Part shown: positions 1-8,431 of the stretch, one piece after another
Numbering within the stretch: position 1 is the first letter of the stretch
Layout of the letters: each line of letters begins with the position of its first letter
Assembly (NCBI GenBank): GCA_902543145.1
Contig: CACBXG010000002.1
Location: 62,001 to 126,000, forward strand
Source of the DNA: an uncultured SAR116 cluster alpha proteobacterium
GTDB lineage: Bacteria; Pseudomonadota; Alphaproteobacteria; Puniceispirillales; Marisalimonadaceae
Direction: 5' to 3'
Length of the DNA stretch: 64,000 bases
Translations under genes and position numbers: made by a program
The notes under the pieces: generated by a model
Databases searched by the model: none
What the model was told of the DNA's origin: nothing
The model's input: only the letters and a program-made list of their open reading frames with translations

Positions 1-501
1 TTAAAAAAGTTAGGAGCGACTCCTGTTGGTATGCCAATACCTAAAGTTGCGCCCTCACTTTCAAAAGGAGTTATTACAGGTATGGTTGTTCCTTGGGAAA
101 TAATGCCATCTTTTAAACTTCAAGAATTAACTAAATCGCATACTAATGTTGCTGGAAATAGGGGGCTTTATACAACACCATTTCTTTTTGTAATGAATAA
201 AGCAAAGTACGATTCATTATCACCAGCCCATAAAAAGGTTATAGATAATAATTCTGGTATGTCATTAGCTAGACAAGCAGGTATATTATGGGACGATTTT
301 GAAGGACCAGCTCGTGCATTAGCAGTTAAAGCTGGGGGCGAATTTCACACTCTAACCGGAGCACCTTTAGCTGAGATAAAAAAAGCAGCAGATCAAGTAA
401 TTCAAGATTGGATTAAAGATGCTAACAGTAAAGGTCTTGATGGACAAAAACTTTACGATACTGCAAAGTCTTTAATTTCAAAATATGAAAAAATGATGTA
501 A
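1..501 (+). CDS. dctP: TRAP transporter substrate-binding protein DctP, C-terminal part
   Basis: The reading frame is open from the first base, so the gene starts before the window and about 167 C-terminal residues are visible. The segment Gly-Ala-Thr-Pro-Val-Gly-Met-Pro with the following serine-rich helix and Lys-Gly-Val-Ile-Thr-Gly stretch is typical of the second lobe of DctP-family periplasmic receptors, which bind organic acids and hand them to a DctQM permease. dctQ and dctM follow on the same strand. Two hairpins follow the stop codon. Family is clear; the substrate cannot be told from this fragment. Confidence 0.9.
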   Translation, partial: LKKLGATPVGMPIPKVAPSLSKGVITGMVVPWEIMPSFKLQELTKSHTNVAGNRGLYTTPFLFVMNKAKYDSLSPAHKKVIDNNSGMSLARQAGILWDDFEGPARALAVKAGGEFHTLTGAPLAEIKKAADQVIQDWIKDANSKGLDGQKLYDTAKSLISKYEKMM

Positions 502-577
502 TTTCCCTAAATATGCATTTTGGGAAAAAAATCTTTAAAGTTAAAATACGTCCAAATAATAAATTTGGACGTATTTT
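502..577 (+). promoter_or_regulatory. Two consecutive intercistronic hairpins after dctP
   Basis: Hairpin A pairs 502-507 with 522-527 and 509-512 with 517-520 around one T-T mismatch, with the loop ATGC at 513-516. Hairpin B is a perfect 15-bp inverted repeat, 543-557 with 563-577, loop AATAA. A-tracts and T-tracts flank B, so it could terminate in either direction, stabilise the dctP 3' end, or both. The only usable dctQ start codon (513) lies in the loop of A, so translation of dctQ should be dampened. Role is inferred; the pairing is directly visible. Confidence 0.75.
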
Positions 578-1043
578 ACATTTAATCTCTAGATATTTTG
601 CAATCTTCGGTGGCTTTATACTTTTATCAGCTGCTTTAATTAGCATTTTTTCTATTTTTGGGAGAGTAGTCTTTTCATCCCCTATTCTTGGTGATTTTGA
701 ATTAGTTGAAATAGCTTGTGCAGTTGCAATTGGTTCTTTTTTGCCATTATGCCATCTTAAAGAGGGCAACGTCATTGTAGATTTCATAACTGCTAAACTT
801 TCCAAAAATAAAATTTATTTTTTAGACTCAATTAGTTCTTTTATATTTGGTGTAGTGGCTTTCTTCTTTAGCTCTCGAATGATTTTAGGAGCAAAAGATA
901 TGTACGTTTATCAAGAAGAAACTATGCTTTTAGCATTTCCTGTTTGGTTGCCTTTTTTACCTGTAATTGCTTCTTTTTTTCTTCTAACCATATGTTGTTT
1001 TTATACATTCATAATAAAGATTAATCTAATTGTAGGAAAATAA
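513..1043 (+). CDS. dctQ: TRAP transporter small membrane subunit DctQ
   Basis: 176 codons with four hydrophobic segments, the DctQ layout: an N-terminal helix (about residues 25-47), a pair in the middle, and a C-terminal helix. A Glu-Leu-Val-Glu segment followed by a hydrophobic helix and a Lys-Glu-Gly-Asn-Val turn is usual for the family. DctQ forms the membrane complex with DctM and couples transport to a sodium gradient. The ATG at 513 has no Shine-Dalgarno sequence and sits in a hairpin loop. The next standard in-frame start would remove the first membrane helix, so 513 is kept despite this. Confidence 0.85.
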   Translation: MHFGKKIFKVKIRPNNKFGRILHLISRYFAIFGGFILLSAALISIFSIFGRVVFSSPILGDFELVEIACAVAIGSFLPLCHLKEGNVIVDFITAKLSKNKIYFLDSISSFIFGVVAFFFSSRMILGAKDMYVYQEETMLLAFPVWLPFLPVIASFFLLTICCFYTFIIKINLIVGK

Positions 1044-1046
1044 CTT

Positions 1047-2363
1047 ATGGATAAATTTACACTTGGTATTATTGCTTTTCCTATATTATTTTCTATGCTG
1101 GCACTAAGAATGCCAATTGGTTTGGCTATGCTAATAGTTGGTTGTTCAGGAACAATTATAATAGCAGGATGGCTTCCAATTCTATCTCAGGTTAAAACTA
1201 GTGCGTGGCATTTATTTTCTAATTATTCTTTATCTGTCATTCCTTTATTTTTATTAATGGGAAATTTTGCTGGCAAAGCTGGTATGAGTGAAGCACTTTT
1301 TAAATTTACTGGTGCTTGTCTTGGTCACAGAAAAGGGGGAGTTGCAATGGCAGCAATTGGTGCTTGTGCAGGATTTGGAGCTATTTGTGGATCATCACTA
1401 GCAACTGCAGCCACTATGGGTAAAGTTGCTTTGCCAGAATTAAGAAGACTTGGCTACTCTGGTGCTTTAAGTACAGGAACTCTGGCTGCTGGAGGAACAC
1501 TGGGAATATTAATTCCACCATCAGTTATACTAATTATCTACTCAATTTTGACAGAACAAAATATTGCTAAAATGTTTTTAGCCGCCTTTATCCCAGGTAT
1601 TTTGGCAGCTCTAGGATACATACTTGCAATTGCTTTATATGTTAGGTTTGTTAAAAATTCAGGACCAACAAAAGCTAGAGTTGGTTGGAAAAATAGGTTG
1701 TCTTTATTTAAGGATATATGGCAGATAATTCTAATTTTTATAGTTATGATTGGGGGTATCTATTTAGGTTGGTTTACTCCTACAGAAGGTGGCGCTATCG
1801 GTGCAGGTGGAGCTGGACTAATTGCAATTTCCAATAAAAATTTTAAGTTTCAAGACTTGGTTGAAGTTATTGAGAATACTGCAATTACTTCTGCTATGAT
1901 TTTTTTAGTGCTTTTAGGCGCAGAATTTTTCAACTCATTTATAGCATTAACACAACTTCCAAATCAACTAGGCGAGATTGTCTTAGAAAATAACTTTTCA
2001 CCTTATATGATTGTAGCATGTATTCTTGTATTGTATCTTTTTTTAGGCTGTTTAATGGATAGCTTGGCAATGATATTACTCACCATACCGGTTTTTTTCC
2101 CTTTGATAATGACATTAGATTTTGGAATGTCTGCTGAAGAAACAGCAATTTGGTTTGGAATATTAACACTTATCGTCGTAGAAGTTGGATTAATTACACC
2201 TCCAGTTGGATTAAATGTTTTTATTATCAATAAGATGGCTGGCGATGTTAGCATTACTGATACTTTTAAGGGAGTCTTGCCATTTTTATTTAGCGATATC
2301 TTAAGAGTTATACTTTTATTTTCTTTTCCTGGTATTACTTTATTTCTTCTCAAAATTTTTTAA
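1047..2363 (+). CDS. dctM: TRAP transporter large membrane subunit DctM
   Basis: 438 residues, about a dozen hydrophobic helices, matching the DctM/ion-transporter superfamily length of around 430. Visible family features are the Gly-rich segment Gly-Ser-Ser-Leu-Ala-Thr-Ala-Ala-Thr, the motif Gly-Thr-Leu-Gly-Ile-Leu-Ile-Pro-Pro-Ser, and near the end Glu-Val-Gly-Leu-Ile-Thr-Pro-Pro-Val-Gly-Leu-Asn. It forms the substrate channel. The start lies 3 nt after the dctQ stop and is preceded by TAGGAAAA, a fair ribosome site. It ends the first TRAP operon; I see no convincing terminator hairpin after it. Confidence 0.93.
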   Translation: MDKFTLGIIAFPILFSMLALRMPIGLAMLIVGCSGTIIIAGWLPILSQVKTSAWHLFSNYSLSVIPLFLLMGNFAGKAGMSEALFKFTGACLGHRKGGVAMAAIGACAGFGAICGSSLATAATMGKVALPELRRLGYSGALSTGTLAAGGTLGILIPPSVILIIYSILTEQNIAKMFLAAFIPGILAALGYILAIALYVRFVKNSGPTKARVGWKNRLSLFKDIWQIILIFIVMIGGIYLGWFTPTEGGAIGAGGAGLIAISNKNFKFQDLVEVIENTAITSAMIFLVLLGAEFFNSFIALTQLPNQLGEIVLENNFSPYMIVACILVLYLFLGCLMDSLAMILLTIPVFFPLIMTLDFGMSAEETAIWFGILTLIVVEVGLITPPVGLNVFIINKMAGDVSITDTFKGVLPFLFSDILRVILLFSFPGITLFLLKIF

Positions 2364-2435
2364 TAGTAATTTTCAACTCTAAATCTTTTATAAAATCTCA
2401 TAACGATTTTTATTTAATCTGTTAATATTTCTTAT

Positions 2436-2466
2436 TTGACTTTTACTTATATATGCTGAGTATAAG
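2436..2466 (+). promoter_or_regulatory. Candidate promoter of the second TRAP operon
   Basis: TTGACT at 2436-2441 and TATAAG at 2461-2466, 19 bp apart, lie 27 bp before the start codon at 2493. A strong ribosome site GGAGGA (2482-2487) follows. The spacing is a little long, so this is a reasonable but unproven sigma-70 promoter. Confidence 0.4.
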
Positions 2467-2492
2467 ATTATATTTTAATTTGGAGGAAATAA

Positions 2493-3518
2493 ATGATTAA
2501 TATTAAAAGAATTATTGCAGTTGGTTTGATGGTTCTTATGTCAAACATATATGCAAATTTAGTTCTTGCCGCTGTTGATGGACCAGATGTTTTTTGGAAA
2601 TTTAGTCTTTGGGGAAAAAGAAGGGCTTTTACTGAAGGCGCAGAAACATTGTCAAAAAGATTGTCTGAAGAAACTAATGGTAAATTCAAACTAAAGATTT
2701 TCTATGGGGGACAACTATCTAAATCAAAAGAAAACTTAGATGGATTAAAAGCCAACTCATTTGAAATGGCTGCTTTTTGTAATTTTTATCACCCAGGTAA
2801 AAATGCTGGATTAATGGTTTTAACTATGCCTTTTCTACCAATGGGAGATTTTGATAAAGATGCAAAGATTAGACAAGCTGTGTATGACCATCCAATTGTC
2901 TCAGGGCAATTAGCTAAGTGGAATGCTATGCTTTATATGACATCTAATCTACCTCAATATGAATTCTTAGGTAAAGGAAAACCACCAACAAACTTATCAG
3001 ATTTTAAAGGAATGAGAGTTCGTGCTGGTGGTGGTGTTGGTAAAGCGATGGAAAAATTAGGAGCTATAAGGCAAACAGTTCCAGCTAGCGAAGTTTATAC
3101 ACTAATTTCTAGAGGTGCTGTGGACGCTGTTTCTTTTCCATATACATATGCTCACGCTGCATATAAAATTCATGAAGTTGCAGAATGGTATACCGCTAAT
3201 TTATCACCAGGAACCTCTGACTGTCCATATGTGATAAACAAAACTTCATACAACAAACTACCTAAACAATATCAAAAACTGCTTCAAGATTTAAAGCCTG
3301 AAGCATTAGCTTCAATGAAAGCTGCGTATAAAAAAGCTGATGATAAAAATTTACCGATGTTTAAATCTAAACTTAAAGAAATAAAATATGACGAAAAAAC
3401 TTTAGCTGAGTTTAGAAAAACTGCAGGTAAACCTGTTTGGGATGCTTGGGTTAACGCAAATAAAGATAAATTTGATGCTCAAGCCTTACTAGACTTAATT
3501 TTTGCAACAGCAAAATAG
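2493..3518 (+). CDS. dctP: TRAP transporter substrate-binding protein DctP (second system)
   Basis: 341 residues with an N-terminal signal peptide (Lys-Arg then a hydrophobic stretch ending in Val-Leu-Ala-Ala, cleavage near residue 27). The mature part has family marks: Gly-Gly-Gln-Leu near residue 73, Asn-Leu-Ser-Asp-Phe-Lys-Gly-Met-Arg-Val-Arg (the conserved Arg that holds the substrate carboxylate), and Pro-Ala-Ser-Glu-Val-Tyr-Thr-Leu-Ile-Ser-Arg-Gly-Ala-Val-Asp. It differs in sequence from the dctP at the window start, so the two systems probably take different carboxylates. Ribosome site GGAGGA is strong, fitting high expression. Confidence 0.93.
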   Translation: MINIKRIIAVGLMVLMSNIYANLVLAAVDGPDVFWKFSLWGKRRAFTEGAETLSKRLSEETNGKFKLKIFYGGQLSKSKENLDGLKANSFEMAAFCNFYHPGKNAGLMVLTMPFLPMGDFDKDAKIRQAVYDHPIVSGQLAKWNAMLYMTSNLPQYEFLGKGKPPTNLSDFKGMRVRAGGGVGKAMEKLGAIRQTVPASEVYTLISRGAVDAVSFPYTYAHAAYKIHEVAEWYTANLSPGTSDCPYVINKTSYNKLPKQYQKLLQDLKPEALASMKAAYKKADDKNLPMFKSKLKEIKYDEKTLAEFRKTAGKPVWDAWVNANKDKFDAQALLDLIFATAK

Positions 3519-3525
3519 TTATCTC

Positions 3526-3559
3526 TTGGCATGTGTGCGATCTTTTGCACACATGCTAA
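3526..3559 (+). promoter_or_regulatory. Intercistronic hairpin after dctP
   Basis: GCATGTGTGC at 3529-3538 pairs perfectly with 3547-3556; with one G-U pair the stem extends to 3526-3538/3547-3559 (13 bp, 8-nt loop). It begins 7-10 nt after the dctP stop and is followed by a short T-run (3561-3565). The dctQ start at 3568 comes directly after with no Shine-Dalgarno sequence. It probably stabilises dctP mRNA and/or causes partial termination, lowering permease expression. Confidence 0.75.
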
Positions 3560-3567
3560 ATTTTTAA

Positions 3568-4143
3568 ATGTCTAAAATTTTAACTAAATCAAATAATCAC
3601 CTTAGTGTATTAGAAGATTATTTAATAAAGATATCTGGTATTTCTTTATTTGTTGTAATGATACTTACATCATTCCAAATTATATCACGTGTATTAGGAT
3701 ATCCGTGGCCAGGCTATTTAGAATTATCTGAACTATCAATTTCAATTTTTGCTTTTTTAGGTGTTGCATATGCACAAAGACTTGATGCGCATATAAGAAT
3801 GGAGCTTTTAGTTGGAAATTTAAAAGGACGTGCTAAATGGCTACTTGAATTTTTTTCTACAATATTTTCTTTCTTAGTTGTTTTAATATTAATCTATTAT
3901 AGTTGGTTGTTTGCTATTGATGCATATAAAATAGGTGATACGACTTATGACTATTTATATCCTACATGGCCAGCAAAAATACTTGTCCCAATTGCCTTTA
4001 CTATATGGGCACTAAGATTGTTCCTTGAAATATTTGGTTTTTTAAGAATGATTGTATTTAAAAACGTAGAGCCAATTGCTATTCCAATTATGAAGACACC
4101 TGAAGAACTAGCAAACGAAGAAATAAAGGTAATTAAGGACTAA
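3568..4143 (+). CDS. dctQ: TRAP transporter small membrane subunit DctQ (second system)
   Basis: 191 residues with four membrane helices. Family features include the conserved Trp-Pro-Gly-Tyr-Leu-Glu-Leu-Ser-Glu segment after the first helix, Leu-Gly-Val-Ala-Tyr-Ala-Gln-Arg with His-Ile-Arg-Met-Glu-Leu after the second, and Tyr-Pro-Thr-Trp-Pro-Ala-Lys before the last. A charged C-terminal tail of about 25 residues ends the protein. The start codon comes right after the hairpin and lacks a recognisable ribosome site. dctM begins 3 nt after the stop. Confidence 0.92.
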   Translation: MSKILTKSNNHLSVLEDYLIKISGISLFVVMILTSFQIISRVLGYPWPGYLELSELSISIFAFLGVAYAQRLDAHIRMELLVGNLKGRAKWLLEFFSTIFSFLVVLILIYYSWLFAIDAYKIGDTTYDYLYPTWPAKILVPIAFTIWALRLFLEIFGFLRMIVFKNVEPIAIPIMKTPEELANEEIKVIKD

Positions 4144-4146
4144 TTG

Positions 4147-5550
4147 ATGTTTAGTAAATTACTAAGTGGACAACCATCAGGGATTTTTGGAATTGGGTAT
4201 GAAGACCCAACAACAGTTGGTATTATTTGTACTATTATTTTACTAATCTTAGTTGTTTCTGGTGTAAGAGTAGTATTTGCAGCAAGTATTGCTGGTATGA
4301 TTGGGTTGGTTGAATTAATAGGTGTTGGTCCCGCTCTTGCAAATATCGGCGCTATTCCATACTCTAAGTCTGTTACATTTGTTCTTGGATTATTACCTAT
4401 TTTTATTTTAATTGGATTTTTGGCCTATCAAGCTGGAATGACAAGACAACTATATGACTGTGCAAAAGCTTGGATTGGTTTTGTACCTGGTGGTCTTGCA
4501 GTTGCCACAGTTTTTGCAACTGCTGGGTTTGCTGCTGTTTCTGGAGCCTCAACAGCTACAGCCGCAGTTTTTTCAAGGGTAGCTATACCAGAGATGTTAA
4601 AAGAAGGATATGATCGAAAATTAGCTGCAGGAGTAGTCGCAGCTGGTGGAACTCTTGCATCTTTAATACCCCCTTCTGCTATTTTAGTAATATATGCAAT
4701 TATTGTTGAGGAATCAGTTGGAGCTCTATTGCTGGCAGGTTTCTTGCCAGGGGTTTTTTCAGCAATAGTCTATGGTGCAATAATAATTATCTGGGCTAAA
4801 ATTAATCCTAACTTAGGACCTCCAGGTAGAAGGTACACGCTTAATGAGAAAATTAGAGCTCTTCCAGGGGTGATACCAATAGCAATTGTAATTTCTGTTA
4901 TTATTAGTGCAATTTACGCTGGTTGGGCGACACCAACTGAGGCAGGTGCTTTAGGTGCATTTGTTGTACTTATCATAGCTGTTATTAGGGGTTTAAAACT
5001 TAATTCACTTAATTTTGCATTAATTGAAACTGCAAAACTCGTTGCAATGATTTTTTCAATTATATGGGGCGTGTTAATTTTTGTTAGATTTCTTGGATTC
5101 TCAGGATTACCAGAAACTTTTGCCAATTGGATTATCTCGTTACCTTTTGATCCTTACATAGTACTAATTTTGATTTTACTTGGTTATGTCGTTTTGGGTA
5201 TGTTTATTGATGCAATTGGACTTTTATTGTTAACTTTACCAGTTGTTTATCCTGCAATTATTCTTTTAAATGGTGGTCCAGATGTCACTGCTAATCAAAG
5301 TCCTTTTGGAATGACATTTAATCAGGTTAGTGTATGGTTTGGCATAATTGTAGTTAAAATGGCAGAGGTTTGTTTAATTACTCCACCTATTGGTCTTAAT
5401 TGTTTTGTAGTTGCTGGCGTGAGAAAGGACATACCTGTCACAGATGTATTCAAAGGTGTTACTATATTTTTTATTGCTGATATCTTAACTATTCTAGTCC
5501 TGATAATGTTTCCAGCAATAATTACTTGGCTGCCTGATTTAATGATGTAG
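4147..5550 (+). CDS. dctM: TRAP transporter large membrane subunit DctM (second system)
   Basis: 467 residues from the ATG at 4147; a TTG at 4144 directly before it is a less likely start. Typical DctM landmarks are Gly-Ala-Ser-Thr-Ala-Thr-Ala-Ala-Val, Gly-Gly-Thr-Leu-Ala-Ser-Leu-Ile-Pro-Pro-Ser-Ala, Gly-Trp-Ala-Thr-Pro-Thr-Glu-Ala-Gly and near the end Glu-Val-Cys-Leu-Ile-Thr-Pro-Pro-Ile-Gly-Leu-Asn. It is the transport channel of the second TRAP system and is translationally linked to dctQ. It is longer than the first dctM, with an N-terminal extension of about 25 residues before the first helix. Confidence 0.93.
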   Translation: MFSKLLSGQPSGIFGIGYEDPTTVGIICTIILLILVVSGVRVVFAASIAGMIGLVELIGVGPALANIGAIPYSKSVTFVLGLLPIFILIGFLAYQAGMTRQLYDCAKAWIGFVPGGLAVATVFATAGFAAVSGASTATAAVFSRVAIPEMLKEGYDRKLAAGVVAAGGTLASLIPPSAILVIYAIIVEESVGALLLAGFLPGVFSAIVYGAIIIIWAKINPNLGPPGRRYTLNEKIRALPGVIPIAIVISVIISAIYAGWATPTEAGALGAFVVLIIAVIRGLKLNSLNFALIETAKLVAMIFSIIWGVLIFVRFLGFSGLPETFANWIISLPFDPYIVLILILLGYVVLGMFIDAIGLLLLTLPVVYPAIILLNGGPDVTANQSPFGMTFNQVSVWFGIIVVKMAEVCLITPPIGLNCFVVAGVRKDIPVTDVFKGVTIFFIADILTILVLIMFPAIITWLPDLMM

Positions 5551-5673
5551 CATAGTATAAAAACAATAATTGCTTTTTTTACAAACTTTAATTTTTTTAC
5601 AATATTAAATTTGATTCGCTAAATCACTCTCTTTTAGTTAAAAAGAAAATGTAAATAGTTATGGAGAAACACA

Positions 5674-6900
5674 ATGAAAAAAAATTTATTACCAGTAATT
5701 CTAATAGCTGGTCTAATTGTTGTGGGAGTATTTTTATACATCCAAGACGCAACCAAAACTGAAAAGGTTGCTGATAAAAATATAAAAATTGGAATTATAC
5801 TAGGTTTTACAGGCCCAATTGAGTCTTTAGCTCCTGTAATGGCTAAAAGCGCTGAATTGGCAATTGATGAAGTTAATAAATCAGGTGAGTTATTTGACGG
5901 ATCTAGCCAAGTAACTGCTGTAAGAGCAGACTCAACTTGTGTTGATGCTGCTGCTGCTCAGGCCGCTGCAGAAAGATTAATCTCTTCAGATAAAATCGAT
6001 GCCATAATGGGAGCAGATTGCTCTGGTGTAACAACAGCCGTTCTTAAGAATGTAGCAATGCCTAACGGAGTTCTTATGATTTCTCCGTCTGCCACATCAC
6101 CTGCACTTTCAACAGAGCCAGATAATGACTTGTTTTTTAGAACAGCTCCTTCTGATGCCAGACAAGGAGAAGTTATTGCTGACCTATTAATGGAAAAAGG
6201 TTTCAAATCTGCGGCTCTAACTCATACCAATAATGATTATGGTAAAGGTTTAGCTGCTAGTATTAAGAAAAATTATGAAGCCAAAGGTGGAAAAATAACA
6301 ATAACTGCATCTCATGAAGACGGGAAAGGTGACTATAGTTCTGAGGTTGCTGCATTAGCACAAGCATCAGGAGATATACTAATTGTTGCTGGTTATTTAG
6401 ATCAAGGTGGTAAAGGTATTATTCAAGCATCTCTTGATGCTGATGCTTTTAACAAGTTTTTCTTGCCAGATGGTATGATTGGTGATTCCCTTCCTAGAGC
6501 AATTGGACCAGCTTTGAATGGTTCTATCGGATCAGTTCCTGGAACTGATAGCCCAGGTAATGCAAAATATGCTGAATTAGCTAAAGCAGCAGGTTTTGAG
6601 TCAGGACCTTATGGCCCAGAGTCTTATGATGCTGCTGCTTTGATAATGCTAGCAATGCAGTCTGCAAAATCAACTGATAGTAATGTATTCAAAAATAATA
6701 TTATGGATATAGCCAACGCTCCGGGAGAGAAAATTTTTCCAGGAGAACTTGGTAAAGCTATCAAGTTGATAAAAGAAGGTAAAGATATTGACTACGTAGG
6801 TGCCACAGCTTTAGAGCTAGTTGGTTCAGGAGAATCCGCTGGTAGTTTTGCAGAAATCTTAATTGATAACCAAAAAACTAATAAAGTAGGTTATAGATAA
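5674..6900 (+). CDS. ABC transporter substrate-binding protein, LivK/amide-binding family
   Basis: 408 residues, type I periplasmic binding fold (Leu/Ile/Val receptor family). Visible features: Lys-Ile-Gly-Ile-Ile-Leu-Gly-Phe-Thr-Gly-Pro at the start of lobe 1, Ala-Ile-Asp-Glu-Val-Asn, then Ser-Pro-Ser-Ala-Thr-Ser-Pro-Ala in the ligand region and Tyr-Gly-Pro-Glu-Ser-Tyr-Asp-Ala-Ala near the C-terminus. The N-terminus is a Lys-Lys plus about 20-residue hydrophobic segment with no clear signal peptidase site and no lipobox Cys, so it may be an uncleaved anchor. Four matching transporter genes follow. The ligand could be a branched amino acid, an amide or another small molecule. Confidence 0.9.
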   Translation: MKKNLLPVILIAGLIVVGVFLYIQDATKTEKVADKNIKIGIILGFTGPIESLAPVMAKSAELAIDEVNKSGELFDGSSQVTAVRADSTCVDAAAAQAAAERLISSDKIDAIMGADCSGVTTAVLKNVAMPNGVLMISPSATSPALSTEPDNDLFFRTAPSDARQGEVIADLLMEKGFKSAALTHTNNDYGKGLAASIKKNYEAKGGKITITASHEDGKGDYSSEVAALAQASGDILIVAGYLDQGGKGIIQASLDADAFNKFFLPDGMIGDSLPRAIGPALNGSIGSVPGTDSPGNAKYAELAKAAGFESGPYGPESYDAAALIMLAMQSAKSTDSNVFKNNIMDIANAPGEKIFPGELGKAIKLIKEGKDIDYVGATALELVGSGESAGSFAEILIDNQKTNKVGYR

Positions 6901-6905
6901 AACAT

Positions 6906-6937
6906 AATGGGCTTAAGGTTAGACCCTTAAGCTTATT
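6906..6937 (+). promoter_or_regulatory. Intercistronic hairpin after the binding-protein gene
   Basis: GCTTAAGG at 6911-6918 pairs perfectly with CCTTAAGC at 6925-6932. Two G-U pairs and three A-T pairs extend the stem to 6906-6918/6925-6937. The stem starts 5-10 nt after the stop and is followed by TTATTTTATT. It separates the binding-protein gene from the ATPase gene starting at 6952, as in the two TRAP operons and the phn operon of this window. Confidence 0.7.
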
Positions 6938-6951
6938 TTATTAAATCTAAG

Positions 6952-7707
6952 ATGCTAAGTATCAAAAATCTATACAAAAGTTTTGGCGGCATAAAAGCAA
7001 TAAATAACGTTTCTATTGATGTAAAACAGGGATCTATAACTGCATTAATAGGACCTAATGGTGCTGGCAAGACTACTTTATTTAATGTTATTAACGGATC
7101 AATTAAACCTGATGCCGGTGAAATAACATTAGATAATATTAATATAACTGGTCATGAACCTCATCAGCTATTTAATCTTGGAATTCTAAGAACTTTTCAA
7201 ATTGCGCATGAATTTTCTTCTTTAACTGTGAAAGATAATCTCATGATGGTACCTCCTAACCAAATTGGAGAGTCAATTTTGCAAACTTGGATATCTCCTC
7301 AAAAAATAAAGATAGAAGAAAATGAAATATCTAAAAAAGCAGATGAGGTGTTGGAATTCTTGCAGTTAAAACATTTATCCAATGAATACGCAGGAAATTT
7401 ATCTGGAGGACAAAAAAAATTATTAGAACTTGGTAGAACAATGATGGTTAAACCTAAAATTGTTTTATTAGATGAAGTAGGTGCTGGAGTTAATAGAACC
7501 TTACTAAACAACATTGGTGACGCTATTTTGAGGCTTAACAAAGAATTAAATTATACTTTTTGTATGATTGAGCATGACATAGAATTCATCAGTAAATTAT
7601 GTAACCCTGTAATTGTGATGGCTGAAGGTGCAATTTTGATGGAAGACACTATTTCTAATGTTAAAGAAAATGAAAAAGTAATCGAAGTATATCTTGGTAG
7701 AAGCTAG
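6952..7707 (+). CDS. livG: Branched-chain amino acid-type ABC transporter ATPase LivG
   Basis: 251 residues. Walker A Gly-Pro-Asn-Gly-Ala-Gly-Lys-Thr at residues 34-41, signature Leu-Ser-Gly-Gly-Gln near 150, Walker B Ile-Val-Leu-Leu-Asp-Glu near 170, and a switch His in Ile-Glu-His-Asp. Gly-Ile-Leu-Arg-Thr-Phe-Gln after the Walker A domain is a LivG hallmark. It is one of two ATPases powering import by the LivHM-type permeases. No strong ribosome site is visible before the ATG. The stop is 14 nt from livF. Confidence 0.92.
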   Translation: MLSIKNLYKSFGGIKAINNVSIDVKQGSITALIGPNGAGKTTLFNVINGSIKPDAGEITLDNINITGHEPHQLFNLGILRTFQIAHEFSSLTVKDNLMMVPPNQIGESILQTWISPQKIKIEENEISKKADEVLEFLQLKHLSNEYAGNLSGGQKKLLELGRTMMVKPKIVLLDEVGAGVNRTLLNNIGDAILRLNKELNYTFCMIEHDIEFISKLCNPVIVMAEGAILMEDTISNVKENEKVIEVYLGRS

Positions 7708-7721
7708 ATAAAAGGTCAAAA

Positions 7722-8426
7722 ATGTATTTATTACATGGGAAAAACATTACATGTGGCTATGACACCGTTGATATCTTATCAGAATGTACAGTTGGTGTTA
7801 AGAAAGGTGAGATAGCCTCTATAGTTGGCCCTAATGGTGCAGGCAAATCAACTGCTATGAAGTCAATATTTGGATTACTAAAAATAAGGTTGGGTAAAAT
7901 ATTTCTAGATAATGAAGATATTACTAACCTTCTTCCTCAAGAAAGAGTTCTAAAAGGAATGGGTTATGTGCCCCAGACTAATAACATATTCCCAACATTA
8001 TCAGTCCAAGAAAACTTGGAAATGGGCGCATTTATTCGAAACAAGGATTTTTCAGATATTTTGGATTATGTTTATGACCTTTTTCCTGTTTTGAAAGAAA
8101 AAAGAAATCAACAAGCTGGTGAATTATCTGGAGGACAACGACAGCAAGTTGCTGTTGGTAGAGCCCTAATGACAAAACCAAAAGCCTTGATGCTTGATGA
8201 ACCATCTGCTGGAGTATCTCCTATAGTGATGGAAAACTTATTTCAAAAAATTAAAGAGATAGCACGACAAGGTACAGCTGTTCTTATGGTAGAACAAAAT
8301 GCCAAACAAGCTTTAGAAATATCTGACCTAGGCTTTGTATTAAATCAAGGTAAAAACCTTTACACTGACACTGGGAAAGCACTTCTTTCAAATAAGGAAG
8401 TAAGACAAGCTTTCCTAGGAGGGTAA
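7722..8426 (+). CDS. livF: Branched-chain amino acid-type ABC transporter ATPase LivF
   Basis: 234 residues, the usual LivF size. Walker A Gly-Pro-Asn-Gly-Ala-Gly-Lys-Ser at 36-43, Gly-Tyr-Val-Pro-Gln in the Q-loop region, signature Leu-Ser-Gly-Gly-Gln-Arg-Gln, Walker B Leu-Met-Leu-Asp-Glu-Pro-Ser-Ala-Gly, and Val-Glu-Gln-Asn in place of the switch His, as is normal in LivF. It pairs with LivG on the permease. It lies between livG and livH with very short gaps, so the five genes are one operon. Confidence 0.93.
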   Translation: MYLLHGKNITCGYDTVDILSECTVGVKKGEIASIVGPNGAGKSTAMKSIFGLLKIRLGKIFLDNEDITNLLPQERVLKGMGYVPQTNNIFPTLSVQENLEMGAFIRNKDFSDILDYVYDLFPVLKEKRNQQAGELSGGQRQQVAVGRALMTKPKALMLDEPSAGVSPIVMENLFQKIKEIARQGTAVLMVEQNAKQALEISDLGFVLNQGKNLYTDTGKALLSNKEVRQAFLGG

Positions 8427-8431
8427 TTTTA

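Noticed and set aside
422-805. Minus-strand open frame opposite dctQ, and similar long frames opposite atpA, atpD, livG and others
   Set aside because: They are mirror frames of well-supported genes in AT-rich DNA, with no ribosome sites and no recognisable products.
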